Assembly: GCF_029433515.1 (NCBI RefSeq)
Contig: NZ_JAQTIG010000001.1
Coordinates: forward strand, 434,001 to 498,000
Direction of reading: 5' to 3'
Origin: Lactobacillus sp. ESL0679
Lineage (GTDB): Bacteria; Bacillota; Bacilli; Lactobacillales; Lactobacillaceae
DNA: 64,000 nt
Shown: in pieces, positions 8,151-18,423 of the stretch
Numbering within the stretch: position 1 is the stretch's first letter
How the letters are laid out: each line of letters begins with the position of its first letter
Notes under the pieces: model-generated
What the model was told of the DNA's origin: nothing
Databases searched by the model: none
Seen by the model: the letters and a program-made list of their open reading frames with translations, nothing else
Position numbers and translations under genes: made by a program

Positions 8151-8981
8151 TTACTTATCTGCTGCTTTTTTACCAGCGTTGAAATACTTCAAATCGCCAA
8201 TAGGTCCTGCCAATTTAAATTTACCATTTTTATAAACCAATTTAGTAACAGCATCATTAGCTATACCAATGCCTTGGTATTCTGGGTAGTCTTGAGCTGA
8301 CAAGAACATATTAATCGACATCCCTGAACTAACTACAAGGACATTGCCACCCTTCTTTTGTTGCTTCTTAGCAATCGCAGTCAATGCGGCAGTCATTCGC
8401 TTCTGAACAGTTGTTGATTGCTCAGCGCGATATTGTTCAGGCAAGGTTGTGTTTAATTTATTAGCCTTATCCAAAGCATAATAACCGTCTTGCATCTTGT
8501 TTTGGAATAATTTACCTGTTTTAGCTTGGAAGTCAGCTACATCTTTATAACCATAGTATTCTGCGATTTCTGGGACATTTTTGCCAATATCTTGTCTACC
8601 CTCATAACTGCCATAGTTACATTCGCGCAAACGCGGATCAATCTGTAATTTAATCTTCTTATTGCCAGAATAATCCAAAGCACCTTGTGCCGTCTTTTCT
8701 TGACGAGTTAAATCACCAGAATATACTGCTCTAAATTTAACTCCTTTTAAGCCTAAGCCAAGGTATTGTGCACCTTTAACACCATTATCGGTCAAAGTGA
8801 AATCACTCCAACCTTGAGCAAGGTGCATTACATTAGCCGTGGTCTCTCCATGCCGTGCCAAATAAATTATTACTGGCTTATTAGTTGCTTTACTACTTTT
8901 AGCTTCGGTAACATTTGCACCAACTAAAAACAAAGTAATTACGCTAACAAATGAAATAAGTGTCTTGAGCCATTTTTTCAT
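8151..8981 (-). CDS. Secreted histidine phosphatase family protein
   Basis: A protein of about 276 residues with a Sec-type signal peptide (MKKWLKTLISFVSVITLFLV, then a probable cut after TEA) and a histidine phosphatase domain. The phosphate-binding YLARHGETTANV is near residue 43 and the catalytic partner region LRECNYGSYEGR near residue 120. It probably acts at or outside the cell envelope; the substrate is unknown. Its ORF is open to 8993, directly at the stop codon of the upstream glucosidase. I prefer the ATG at 8981, which begins the signal peptide. It is the last gene of the beta-glucoside operon. Confidence 0.78.
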   Translation of the reverse strand: MKKWLKTLISFVSVITLFLVGANVTEAKSSKATNKPVIIYLARHGETTANVMHLAQGWSDFTLTDNGVKGAQYLGLGLKGVKFRAVYSGDLTRQEKTAQGALDYSGNKKIKLQIDPRLRECNYGSYEGRQDIGKNVPEIAEYYGYKDVADFQAKTGKLFQNKMQDGYYALDKANKLNTTLPEQYRAEQSTTVQKRMTAALTAIAKKQQKKGGNVLVVSSGMSINMFLSAQDYPEYQGIGIANDAVTKLVYKNGKFKLAGPIGDLKYFNAGKKAADK

Positions 8982-8993
8982 AATTATTACCAT

Positions 8994-10463
<1,470 letters not shown>

Positions 10464-12440
10464 TTATTTTAAAGATAACAGTTTATCGGCAATCTTAACT
10501 TGACCGTCTGCAACTGCCTTAACTTCATTATAGTCCTTTGAGTTCGTTACGATTACTGGTGTAGTCACAACATAACCAGCCTTCTTAATTGCATCAATAT
10601 CAAATTCAATTAATGGCTCGCCTGCTTTCACAGCTTGCCCCTTCTCAACTAAGGTCTTAAAACCCTTGCCATCAAGTTCAACTGTGTCCATCCCAATATG
10701 GATCATTATTTCAGCACCATTAACAGATTTAAGCCCAATCGCGTGCCCTGTTGGGAAAACCATTGCAACTGTCCCATCAACTGGTGAACAAACTTTGCCT
10801 TCGCTTGGCTCAATCGCAACGCCTTGACCCATCGCACCACTTGAAAACACTTGATCCTTAACATCTTTTAAATCAACAACTTTTCCAGCTAATGGTGCAA
10901 TAACATCTTCCGGAGTTACAGAAGCTTTAGGCGCATCACAGGTAGCCACATCCTTGTCGATTTCTTTCACTTCTGCATTAGCGTTGCTTTCAGCAGTAGC
11001 AACAGCTGGCGCAGCTTCGCCATCAAGAGGAGCGTCAACGCTCTTTTTGCCAAATAGCATTTGGAAAACAAAGCCTAAAACTGTAGCAGCAATTATTGCC
11101 AAAATATAGCCATAAACTGTTGAATCTACACCATTTTTACCAATAGTAGCTGGGATAGTAAATATACCTAAACCACCCATCATCCAATTCTTAGTTCCAA
11201 ACAGTCCAATTAATCCACCACCGATGGCTGACGCAATACAACTTAAAATAAATGGTCGCTTTCTTGGCAGTGTCAAACCATAAATAGCTGGTTCAGTAAC
11301 ACCGAAGATCCCAGAGATAAAAGCTGGAAATGCTAAACTCTTGGTTTTTTCATTTTTAGTCTGAAAAAACATTGCCAAAACAACACCAGTTTGTGCAAAA
11401 GAAGCTGCTTGACTCAAAATAATAATTGGGTCAAATCCTTGTGAGGCCAAATTAGCCATGGCAACCGCAACAAAGCCCCAATGAACACCAAACATAACAA
11501 ATACTTGCCAAAACGCACCCATTAAGATACCGGCTAAAATTGGACTAATATTATAAACACCCACACAAATTGAAGAAATAATATTACTTAACCAAGTTGC
11601 AACAGGTCCAATAATTATAAAAGTTACTGGTAAAGTAATCAGCAATACCATAAAGGGTACAAGGAAAGTTTTAACAACATCAGGAATAATCTTCTTAGCA
11701 AATCTCTGTACCTTAGATGCAAACCAAATAGCTAAAATAATTGGGATAACTGATGAAGTATAGTTCATCGAAATTACTGGAAGTCCTAAAAAGGTTATAT
11801 GGATTGGTGCTTGAAAGATTGTTCCCTTAAACAAAGTATACAAAGTAGTCTTACTAGTAGTCATAGCTACAATTGTAGGATAACATAGGGCTGCACCAAT
11901 TGTTGCTCCTAGGTAGCTACTGATGCCAAACTTTTTAGCAGCCGAAATACCTAAAATAACTGGTAGAAAGTAAAATAAGCTATCACCAATTGCATTTAGG
12001 ATAATATAGGTACCAGAAGTTTTTGTTAACCAACCCAAAGACAAAAACATGGCATTGAAGCCCTTAATCATCCCAGTTGCACATAAGGGACCTAATATTG
12101 GATTGAAAATCCCAGAAATCAAATCAATGAAACGATCCATTAAACTCATATTGCTGGTATCAACATAGTCATCAGCAACTGTTCCGCCATCTGAAAACCC
12201 GCCGACTTTAATTAAAGTATCGTACACATCTGCAACATTATTACCAATGACTACTTGATATTGACCACCGGCTTTAACTAACGAAAGCACCCCATCAGTA
12301 GCTTTCATTGCGGCATCATTAGCCTTCTTTTCGTCCTTCAATTTAAAACGCAGCCGTGTCGTACAGTGAACAACGCTAGCAACATTGTCTTTACCGCCGA
12401 CATTGGCAATAATTTTTTGACTTAAATCTTCGTAAGCCAT
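10464..12440 (-). CDS. bglP: Beta-glucoside PTS EIIBCA permease
   Basis: A 658-residue fused PTS permease. The EIIB domain is at the N-terminus (phosphorylated Cys in VVHCTTRLRFKL, residue 26). The EIIC membrane domain spans about 105-465, with the typical GITEPAIYG-like stretch (FGVTEPAIYGLTLPRKRPF). A linker follows, and then the EIIA domain from about 505, with the active His in MIHIGMDTVELDG. It imports and phosphorylates a beta-glucoside for the next gene. Expression depends on the RAT/terminator switch just upstream. Confidence 0.92.
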   Translation of the reverse strand: MAYEDLSQKIIANVGGKDNVASVVHCTTRLRFKLKDEKKANDAAMKATDGVLSLVKAGGQYQVVIGNNVADVYDTLIKVGGFSDGGTVADDYVDTSNMSLMDRFIDLISGIFNPILGPLCATGMIKGFNAMFLSLGWLTKTSGTYIILNAIGDSLFYFLPVILGISAAKKFGISSYLGATIGAALCYPTIVAMTTSKTTLYTLFKGTIFQAPIHITFLGLPVISMNYTSSVIPIILAIWFASKVQRFAKKIIPDVVKTFLVPFMVLLITLPVTFIIIGPVATWLSNIISSICVGVYNISPILAGILMGAFWQVFVMFGVHWGFVAVAMANLASQGFDPIIILSQAASFAQTGVVLAMFFQTKNEKTKSLAFPAFISGIFGVTEPAIYGLTLPRKRPFILSCIASAIGGGLIGLFGTKNWMMGGLGIFTIPATIGKNGVDSTVYGYILAIIAATVLGFVFQMLFGKKSVDAPLDGEAAPAVATAESNANAEVKEIDKDVATCDAPKASVTPEDVIAPLAGKVVDLKDVKDQVFSSGAMGQGVAIEPSEGKVCSPVDGTVAMVFPTGHAIGLKSVNGAEIMIHIGMDTVELDGKGFKTLVEKGQAVKAGEPLIEFDIDAIKKAGYVVTTPVIVTNSKDYNEVKAVADGQVKIADKLLSLK

Positions 12441-12461
12441 TTTTTCCTCCTAAACTAGACA

Positions 12462-12560
12462 AAATAAAAACCCGTGAACATAAAGAGTCTGCCCCTGCTT
12501 ATTAACAAGTATGCTCTTTTATTGTTCTCGGGTTAATGCCTGCCTTACCAGTAACACACC
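12462..12560 (-). promoter_or_regulatory. RAT antiterminator and terminator before bglP
   Basis: On the minus strand the ribonucleic antiterminator (RAT) at 12531-12560 reads GGTGTGTTACTGG then TAAGGCAGGC. It overlaps the 5' arm (AACCCGAGAACA) of a terminator that ends CACGGGTTTTTA. This is the classic BglG/LicT switch: the activated antiterminator protein binds the RAT and stops terminator folding. Confidence 0.88.
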
Positions 12561-12572
12561 AGATAAACTATG

Positions 12573-13463
12573 TTATTTGTCAGTTGTCAGTTGCTTAGTC
12601 TCGTCATCAGTATTTGAACTATTCTGTCTATGCGTTACCCGCCAGACATGCAAAGTCAGATAAACTTGATCATCAGGCTGCAATTGCCAACCAGCTTGCT
12701 TTTGTAAATAAGTACCAATCTTTAAGACCGTTTCATAAGCCGTCTGATACTTTGCCTTCATTAATTCCAGCAGCGACCGATCAAGCTCACTTCCACTTTC
12801 ATCATTAATACCACAAATATGGCGAACCATAAAGGCCCTCAAGTGGGTCATGAAGCGGTTAAAATTAAATGATTCCGTGTCAAGCTGCATCCCATATTGA
12901 TATTCAATAATAGCAATCACACCACGGATTAATTTAGTAATCTTAATCGTATCCTGCAGCTTAGTTTGATCAGAGCCAGCATTAATAAAGTGATATGTCA
13001 GATAAACAGCTTCACTGCGTGGTAAAGTCATGCTTGTCTTTTTTTCAATCACCTTAATCGCCGTTAGGGCAACATCATACTCTTTAGGAAATAATTTACG
13101 AATCTCCCACCGGACCGTTTCTTGTCCTAAGTCAATGCCTTCGTCAGCTCTTTTAAGCAAAAAATCAATATGATCAGCCAGCGCAAAATATTGATAATCA
13201 GAAAACTTGGTTTGCAACTTTTCGGAAGCAATCTGAATGACCTCAGTTGTCAGTGCTAATGTACGCGTATCAATATCACTAATACTATTGGCCAACTCAA
13301 TATTCTTCTCAACTGCGACAAACCGGCGACTAATCTTGCTCTCGTCAATCTCATCACCAGCTTTTTTACCAAAGCCAATCCCGTTACCAATAACCACCCA
13401 ATCAACGCCCGACTCATCAGACACTAAAGCAGCATTGTTATTAAAATTCTTGACAAATTTCAC
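12573..13463 (-). CDS. licT: BglG/LicT family antiterminator
   Basis: A 296-residue RNA-binding regulator. The N-terminal CAT RNA-binding domain (about 1-55) is followed by two PRD domains, with phosphorylatable His residues in FALADHIDF (near 99), in YLTYHFINAG (near 158), in MRHICG and in LTLHVWRV (near 275). In the presence of a beta-glucoside and HPr phosphorylation it binds the RATs in front of bglP and in front of its own gene. It lies directly upstream of the genes it controls. Confidence 0.9.
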   Translation of the reverse strand: MKFVKNFNNNAALVSDESGVDWVVIGNGIGFGKKAGDEIDESKISRRFVAVEKNIELANSISDIDTRTLALTTEVIQIASEKLQTKFSDYQYFALADHIDFLLKRADEGIDLGQETVRWEIRKLFPKEYDVALTAIKVIEKKTSMTLPRSEAVYLTYHFINAGSDQTKLQDTIKITKLIRGVIAIIEYQYGMQLDTESFNFNRFMTHLRAFMVRHICGINDESGSELDRSLLELMKAKYQTAYETVLKIGTYLQKQAGWQLQPDDQVYLTLHVWRVTHRQNSSNTDDETKQLTTDK

Positions 13464-13480
13464 TTTGCTAACCTCTTTTT

Positions 13481-13565
13481 AATAAAAAAACCTATAAATA
13501 ACCAATAGCAGATTATGAGTTATTGTTTATTTATAGGTTTATGCCTGATCGAATCAGTAACACGC
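13481..13565 (-). promoter_or_regulatory. RAT antiterminator and terminator before licT
   Basis: The minus strand has a second RAT (13536-13565, GCGTGTTACTGATT then CGATCAGGC) overlapping a terminator whose arms AACCTATAAATAA and TTATTTATAGGTT end in a T7 run. The antiterminator therefore also controls its own synthesis. Confidence 0.87.
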
Positions 13566-13580
13566 TTATTTACTCTTAAA

Positions 13581-13609
13581 ATTATAAATCAGTATTAAAG
13601 CGATTTCAA
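13581..13609 (-). promoter_or_regulatory. licT promoter with overlapping cre-like site
   Basis: TTGAAA and TATAAT are spaced exactly 17 bases on the minus strand. The -35 overlaps TGAAATCGCTTTAA (595-608), which fits the cre consensus at 13 of 14 positions, so CcpA repression of the operon is likely. Confidence 0.75.
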
Positions 13610-13664
13610 TAGTTATTTACATATTTTTTATCAGCGTTATTCTTTATTAATTATTCTAGTAAAA

Positions 13665-14123
13665 TTAATTATGCTTATTAACAACTGATGATACATTAGT
13701 ATCACGAAAGCAAATAGCTTGATACCCCATTTCTAGTTGTTTAAAAAATTCAGTAGTATTTAATTCTTGATGTTGTGCAAATAAATTCTGCCACCATGTT
13801 TCCATCACCTGTTTTAATTTAAGTGCTTCACTTTTACCGTTAGTTGTAGCTGTAATCCGCTTAACACGTCCATCAGCACTATCTTTATTACGTGTAATCA
13901 ATTTCTGGTGCAATAATACTTGCAAATCTTTAGCTAACAAACTAGGATCAATCACCATTTGTTGAGCTATCTCACGCTGCATCAAATTAGGATGCTCAAC
14001 AATAAATAATAGCAAATCACTTTGGGTTGCTCGTAAGTTCAAATTTGCAAGCTGCTGGTTAAATTCATTTTTGGATTGCCGATAAATACCAGCAATAAAT
14101 TTACTTAAATAATAATATTTCAT
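13665..14123 (-). CDS. MarR family regulator
   Basis: A 152-residue winged-helix regulator. The recognition region MQREIAQQMVIDPSLLAKDL (about 58-77) and the wing DGRVKRITATTNGK (about 97-110) are visible. It is divergent from a YczE-like membrane protein gene 93 bases away. The palindrome TGGAC-TT-GTCCA at 14144-14155 sits in the shared promoter region and is the best candidate operator. Confidence 0.82.
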   Translation of the reverse strand: MKYYYLSKFIAGIYRQSKNEFNQQLANLNLRATQSDLLLFIVEHPNLMQREIAQQMVIDPSLLAKDLQVLLHQKLITRNKDSADGRVKRITATTNGKSEALKLKQVMETWWQNLFAQHQELNTTEFFKQLEMGYQAICFRDTNVSSVVNKHN

Positions 14124-14143
14124 ACATACCTCTAGTCAATTAA

Positions 14144-14155
14144 TGGACTTGTCCA
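14144..14155. promoter_or_regulatory. Candidate MarR operator
   Basis: The perfect palindrome TGGACTTGTCCA lies between the divergent marR and yczE-like genes, with ATTAAT/ATT flanks adding partial symmetry. Confidence 0.5.
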
Positions 14156-14216
14156 CTAAATTGATGATAAACTATAATATAAATTAATCATTTATATTAT
14201 AAAGGAAGTTGCTAAT

Positions 14217-14858
14217 TTGGAAAACAGTTTAATCAAAGCTTTTCACACTCGTAATCTATTAACTTTATTTTGTGGTCTAAGTATCATGGCAATTGGTGTA
14301 TCCTTGTCAAAGCTGGCTGCTTTAGGAACATCGCCAATTGCCAGTATCCCTAATGTTGTCAGTTATCTTTTACCAGTATCGATCGGCAATTTAACCATTA
14401 TTTTCATGATAATCTTAGTTTTATTAGAGGCCCTGTTTTTAAGAAGAGATTTTAGTACTCTCAATTTACTTCAGATTATTCCGGGAAGTTGCTTTGGCTT
14501 TTTAATTGATTTTTTCATGAAAGTTTTCAGTTTTGTTAAACCACATAATTACTTAGAACAAATTAGTTTAACAATCTTAAGTATTGTCATATTAGCAATT
14601 GGTGTATTCTTAGAGATATCTTCAAGTTCAATTATTTTACCCGGAGAAGGTTTGGCCAGAGCAATGGCTTGGTCATTAAAGAAAAAATTTGCAGTTACTA
14701 AAGTAATTGTTGACTTTAGTATGGTCGTTATTGCATTAGCAATTGCACTAATCTACTTTCATTCTTTAGTTGGTATTCGTGAAGGAACAATTATATCCGC
14801 TCTTTGTGTTGGCCCACTTGTAAAACTATTTCGCAGTATCAAAAGTAAGTTAAGCTAA
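14217..14858 (+). CDS. YczE/YyaS-like membrane protein
   Basis: A 213-residue protein with about five hydrophobic segments that carries the family opening GLSIMAIGVSLSKLAALGTSPIA split over residues 20-42. YczE-type proteins are integral membrane proteins of unclear role. The start is TTG, with AAGGAAG upstream. It is divergent from the MarR gene, which probably controls it. Confidence 0.72.
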   Translation: MENSLIKAFHTRNLLTLFCGLSIMAIGVSLSKLAALGTSPIASIPNVVSYLLPVSIGNLTIIFMIILVLLEALFLRRDFSTLNLLQIIPGSCFGFLIDFFMKVFSFVKPHNYLEQISLTILSIVILAIGVFLEISSSSIILPGEGLARAMAWSLKKKFAVTKVIVDFSMVVIALAIALIYFHSLVGIREGTIISALCVGPLVKLFRSIKSKLS

Positions 14859-14860
14859 TA

Positions 14861-14921
14861 AAATAGCGCTCCTGCTAAGTTAAAAATTATCAGAAGCCCC
14901 ACTATGTTGACTTCTTAATTT
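14861..14921 (-). other. Gutted lysine riboswitch copy
   Basis: The minus strand keeps the two ends of the lysine riboswitch found at 16862-17037. The 5' side has CAACATA then ACTTAGCAGGAG, fused directly to the 3' end GCGCTATTT. Everything between the two AGGAG repeats of the intact copy is missing, so the ligand core is lost. No gene lies downstream on this strand, so it is a relic. Confidence 0.6.
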
Positions 14922-15035
14922 GAAAAATATTATTTTTCAGTATATTACTTTAATAATTAATTTAGTTCAATTTTATTATAAATCTGAAACTTGAAAGCTA
15001 GCAGTTACCTAGAATAGCGTGTTAGTGTCAACTTT

Positions 15036-15242
15036 TTGTGGGTAATAATCTTTAAGCCTGGCTACTACCAAACATCAATTGCGGTCAAAAAAATTATTCA
15101 GCTTTATGGCAGCAGATGGCAAATAGAGACTTTCTTCAAAACAGTCAAAGAAGAAATTACAAAAAAGATTGGGCAAGTAATAGATAACTTTATTAAGCTA
15201 CTACCAAGATTTATCCAAAATCAGCTGGATGGACGCAAATAA
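15036..15242 (+). pseudogene. IS4-type transposase fragment
   Basis: A 68-residue remnant containing LYGSRWQIETFFKTVKEE, the C-terminal YREK-like region that carries the last catalytic Glu of IS4-family DDE transposases. The rest of the transposase and any terminal repeats are missing. It sits between the riboswitch relic and the permease, which suggests an old insertion took part in rearranging this spot. Confidence 0.65.
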
Positions 15243-15258
15243 AACATAATTTAGGACA

Positions 15259-15297
15259 AAAAAAGCCAAATCTCACAGGGGATTTGGCTAGTTTTAC
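15259..15297 (-). terminator. Terminator of permease operon
   Basis: AGCCAAATC and GATTTGGCT flank a short loop. On the minus strand a T7 run follows. Confidence 0.8.
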
Positions 15298-15302
15298 TGC
15301 TT

Positions 15303-15380
15303 TCAAGTTTCAGTTATATTCAAAAAACTTGGGTCAGACTTGATCGCCTTGGCTTCTGCAATAATTTTTTCTTTAGTCAT
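15303..15380 (-). CDS. Possible 25-residue peptide after the permease
   Basis: Fifteen bases after the permease stop, an ATG at 15380 (weak AGAAG site upstream) opens MTKEKIIAEAKAIKSDPSFL and five more residues, ending at 15303 before the operon terminator. It is charged and soluble-looking. It may be a real small protein or the N-terminal scrap of a deleted gene. I do not recognise it. Confidence 0.35.
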   Translation of the reverse strand: MTKEKIIAEAKAIKSDPSFLNITET

Positions 15381-15395
15381 TATTTACTTCTAGTT

Positions 15396-16760
15396 CTACT
15401 CATTAACCGGGTACTTATGTCTAAAGTAGTAATAAACACCAACAGAAATTGCTGGAATTAGTAAACCTAACAATGAAGTCACTGGATCATCAAAGAAATT
15501 GTTAATCAAAATAATTAAGAAGGCAATAACAGCAATGATAACTGTCCACGGATAAGCCCAAACTTTGTATGGTCTTGCGACATTTGGTTTGCGGTGACGT
15601 AGAACCGGAACGGCTAAAATTGACAACAGATTAAAAATTGCTCCACTGAAGACAACTAAGGAAGTCAATTCATTTAAGTCTCGTGTTAAAACGAGCGCAA
15701 TTGAAATAATCATTTGCATAATTAAGCCGTGATCAGGTGTCCGATATTTTGGATGAATATGCTCAAATGTCTTCCATAATAAGCCATCTTTAGAAACGGC
15801 ATAGTAATAACGTGAAAAGGCTAAAATCATTCCGTTTAATGAACTAATCATTGCCAAAACCATTGTTACAGCAACCAAAATCGTACCTGCATAGCCCATA
15901 AATGTCTGGGCCACATTAGTCCCTAAGTACAATTGACCAGCCCTAATTGACTTAGCAATTGCTTTAGCAGGTAATGAACGATAAATCGCAAAGTTGAACA
16001 GCACATAAACAACTGTTGTAAAACCAACCGATAAAATCAATGCTCGCGGCAGGTTCTTTTGCGGGTTTTTCATTTCACCGGCAACTGTGTTCAAGTTAGT
16101 CCAACCCTCAAATGCCCAAAGAGATGCGATTACCGCAAAGGCCACCATTTGAATAATATCAATCACATTACCATGACCAGCAGGTAATGACAGTGACAAA
16201 TTAGGCATATAGTGACCAAAAAAGACACCCAGACCAATAATTAAAACTAATGGCAAAATCTTTAGCACCGTGAAGAAATTTTGCACCCATTCACCAACAT
16301 TAACACCAAAATAATTAATAACTGTGAAAATAACAATTAATAAAATTGCAACTGTTTTTACAGTTAAATCATCAAAGTGGAAAAAGGTCGTCAAAGCCAT
16401 CGGCAATGCAATCGCAATCGCCGCTATTGACCCAGGGCCACCAATCACCATACTTTGAAAGGTAAACATATAACCAATTACTGGTGAATATGCATCTGAC
16501 AGATAAACGTAAATACCACCAGTTTCGGGATTCATTGCTCCTAATTCCGCAAAGCACAGACTTCCCATTAATGTAACTAGACCACCAACTAGCCATGCCA
16601 AAAGTGCATAGCCCATCGACATTTGTGACCGTTGCAAGACATACGACCCAATGTAAAAAATACCTGAGCCAATCATAATCCCAATTAAAATATTACTTCC
16701 ACCAAACACACCAATTGTCTTCTTCAGCTGCGGCGCGTTCTCTTCACTCTTTTCCTTCAA
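15396..16760 (-). CDS. APC family amino acid permease, probable lysine transporter
   Basis: A 454-residue, 12-helix permease of the amino acid-polyamine-organocation family. The first helix carries GIMIGSGIFYIGSYVL (about 27-42), the substrate-binding glycine motif, and FEGWTN in helix 6. The start is TTG at 16760 after AGAGGTG. By sequence alone it resembles LAT/serine-threonine-type exchangers. The lysine riboswitch directly upstream points to lysine or a related basic amino acid, and that substrate is an inference from regulation. Confidence 0.82.
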   Translation of the reverse strand: MKEKSEENAPQLKKTIGVFGGSNILIGIMIGSGIFYIGSYVLQRSQMSMGYALLAWLVGGLVTLMGSLCFAELGAMNPETGGIYVYLSDAYSPVIGYMFTFQSMVIGGPGSIAAIAIALPMALTTFFHFDDLTVKTVAILLIVIFTVINYFGVNVGEWVQNFFTVLKILPLVLIIGLGVFFGHYMPNLSLSLPAGHGNVIDIIQMVAFAVIASLWAFEGWTNLNTVAGEMKNPQKNLPRALILSVGFTTVVYVLFNFAIYRSLPAKAIAKSIRAGQLYLGTNVAQTFMGYAGTILVAVTMVLAMISSLNGMILAFSRYYYAVSKDGLLWKTFEHIHPKYRTPDHGLIMQMIISIALVLTRDLNELTSLVVFSGAIFNLLSILAVPVLRHRKPNVARPYKVWAYPWTVIIAVIAFLIILINNFFDDPVTSLLGLLIPAISVGVYYYFRHKYPVNE

Positions 16761-16799
16761 AATAACACCTCTTAAAAATCAGGCCAACTTAAAAAGTTG

Positions 16800-17083
16800 C
16801 ACAAACAAAAACCTCATTGTCCTAAAAACAACAAGGCTATAATTAATCATTTTAGACAAATCAAATAGCGCTCCTTGGGCAATAATCCAAGACAGTTTGC
16901 AAGATATTGTCCTGCAACCCAACCAAAAACTTGCACAAACAAATTCTTGATTTCGGCGATAATTCTTCGATTAACAATCTTTGCTTTTGTGTACTCCTGC
17001 TAAGTTAGTAATTATCGCAACCTCTAATATGTTGGCTCCTTAACTTAAAAAAAGATTAGGACAAAAAGCATTATTTGTCAATA
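16800..17083 (-). promoter_or_regulatory. Lysine riboswitch (L-box) with promoter and terminator
   Basis: On the minus strand, promoter TTGACA-17-TAATCT (17053-17081) is followed by L-box landmarks in order: AGAGGTTGCGA, AGGAGTACA, ATCGCCGAAATC, GGGTTGCAGG, then AACTGTCTTGG and CCAAGGAGCGCTATTT. These match the conserved core and helix ends of the lysC-type riboswitch. The expression platform is the terminator CCTTGTTG/CAATGAGG plus T5 near 16805-16845, about 40 bases before the permease start. High lysine should shut the gene off. This accounts for the gene-free stretch before the peptidase. Confidence 0.85.
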
Positions 17084-17169
17084 CATTGCTTTAATAATTA
17101 TTTAACTTATTCCAATTTTATTAGAAATAATATGCTATGATAGATTTAATCACTTGAAAGGAGTCCTGC

Positions 17170-18393
17170 ATGGAAATCATTCATCACTTTCACAACGCAC
17201 AACCTATTGTTGTTAGTAACCAAGCAGCTGTTCTAACTAATGTTAATTTTCAAGTTGCAGTGCCTTGTAAATTAAATCAAGAATTATTAACCGATAATTT
17301 AGTTAAAGATGATAGTCAAAATATTTACTTCGATACTTCACAAGGATTGCTTTTATTTAGCGATGCATATTTTAAAGGATTAAATTATTTTAATAAACTT
17401 GTACTTTTTACTCAAGTTAAATGGGGAAAAGTCAAAAACTGCCACGGAACTAGTTTTTATTCCCAGCAGCATCAACTACTTAAAAAGTTACCATTAACCA
17501 GTAATTTGCAATTTATCGGTCAGGGAGAAGATATATTTCAGCAAACTTGGCTTATAACTTCAGCTGGTACTTGGGTTAATAAATGTGATATCTGGCTTGA
17601 CGGCGAGCCGTTAATTACCCGTACTCATAATTTATGCCAAGAAAAAACGCTGATTGTTAATCCTTGCGGCACAATTGCGTGCAATCACTTAGGGCAAAAC
17701 TTGCAGAAAATTAGCCAAGCAACATCGCTACAGATTAAAGCAATCAAAGAGGATATATTTGGCAATGAATATCTTCAAATTGCTCCCGATACTTTTATTC
17801 CGACAACTGATTGCATCTTGCACAACTATCCCAGCCACTTAACCCCCCAGCAACCACACCTACTTATTACCGAAAATATTAACCAGATGTTTTGGGGCGT
17901 TCAAAACGGTTGTGAAGCTGCCGCCTTATTAATGGGACTTCATTACCAGCACAAGTTGGAAACAACGGATTATCAAACTTTTATCGATGAAATGCCGCTG
18001 GCTCCAGATTATAATCCGTATCATGGTTTTGGCGGTTCACCTTACGAAAATGTCACGGGACGTTTTGAAGCAATCTTTCCATCTGCCTTATTAAATTGGG
18101 GACGTAAATTTACAGACTTGCGTGACTTAACTGGCGCACACGAGTCAGACCTCATTGCCGCTATTAAACGCGGCAACCCTGTCCTAACCTATGTCACTAC
18201 TAATTTCACTCAACCAGATCCAGACACTTATCCGTGGGGCAAAACATACAAAAATAACCACGCCGTTTTATTAGACGGCTTTAGCGAAGATTTGTTTCAT
18301 GTTTCCGACCCAATTGATGGTCATTACTGGCTGACTAAGGCAGCTTTTATGCAAGCATACAAGGTTAGAACATGGGCCATCGAAATTATGTAG
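17170..18393 (+). CDS. C39-like cysteine peptidase family protein
   Basis: A 407-residue protein. The last ~170 residues form a C39-type papain fold domain: the catalytic Cys is in WGVQNGCEAAALLMGLHYQH (near residue 245), the His in NNHAVLLDGF (near 365), and Asp/Asn-like support is in VSDPIDGHYW. No signal peptide or membrane segment is seen, so the N-terminal ~230 residues of unclear function lie in the cytosol or are exported by another route. The start follows AAAGGAG. The P1 peptidase gene follows 30 bases on, so the two may be cotranscribed. Confidence 0.72.
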   Translation: MEIIHHFHNAQPIVVSNQAAVLTNVNFQVAVPCKLNQELLTDNLVKDDSQNIYFDTSQGLLLFSDAYFKGLNYFNKLVLFTQVKWGKVKNCHGTSFYSQQHQLLKKLPLTSNLQFIGQGEDIFQQTWLITSAGTWVNKCDIWLDGEPLITRTHNLCQEKTLIVNPCGTIACNHLGQNLQKISQATSLQIKAIKEDIFGNEYLQIAPDTFIPTTDCILHNYPSHLTPQQPHLLITENINQMFWGVQNGCEAAALLMGLHYQHKLETTDYQTFIDEMPLAPDYNPYHGFGGSPYENVTGRFEAIFPSALLNWGRKFTDLRDLTGAHESDLIAAIKRGNPVLTYVTTNFTQPDPDTYPWGKTYKNNHAVLLDGFSEDLFHVSDPIDGHYWLTKAAFMQAYKVRTWAIEIM

Positions 18394-18423
18394 AACAATG
18401 TTTTTTAAGAAAGAAGAAAAATT

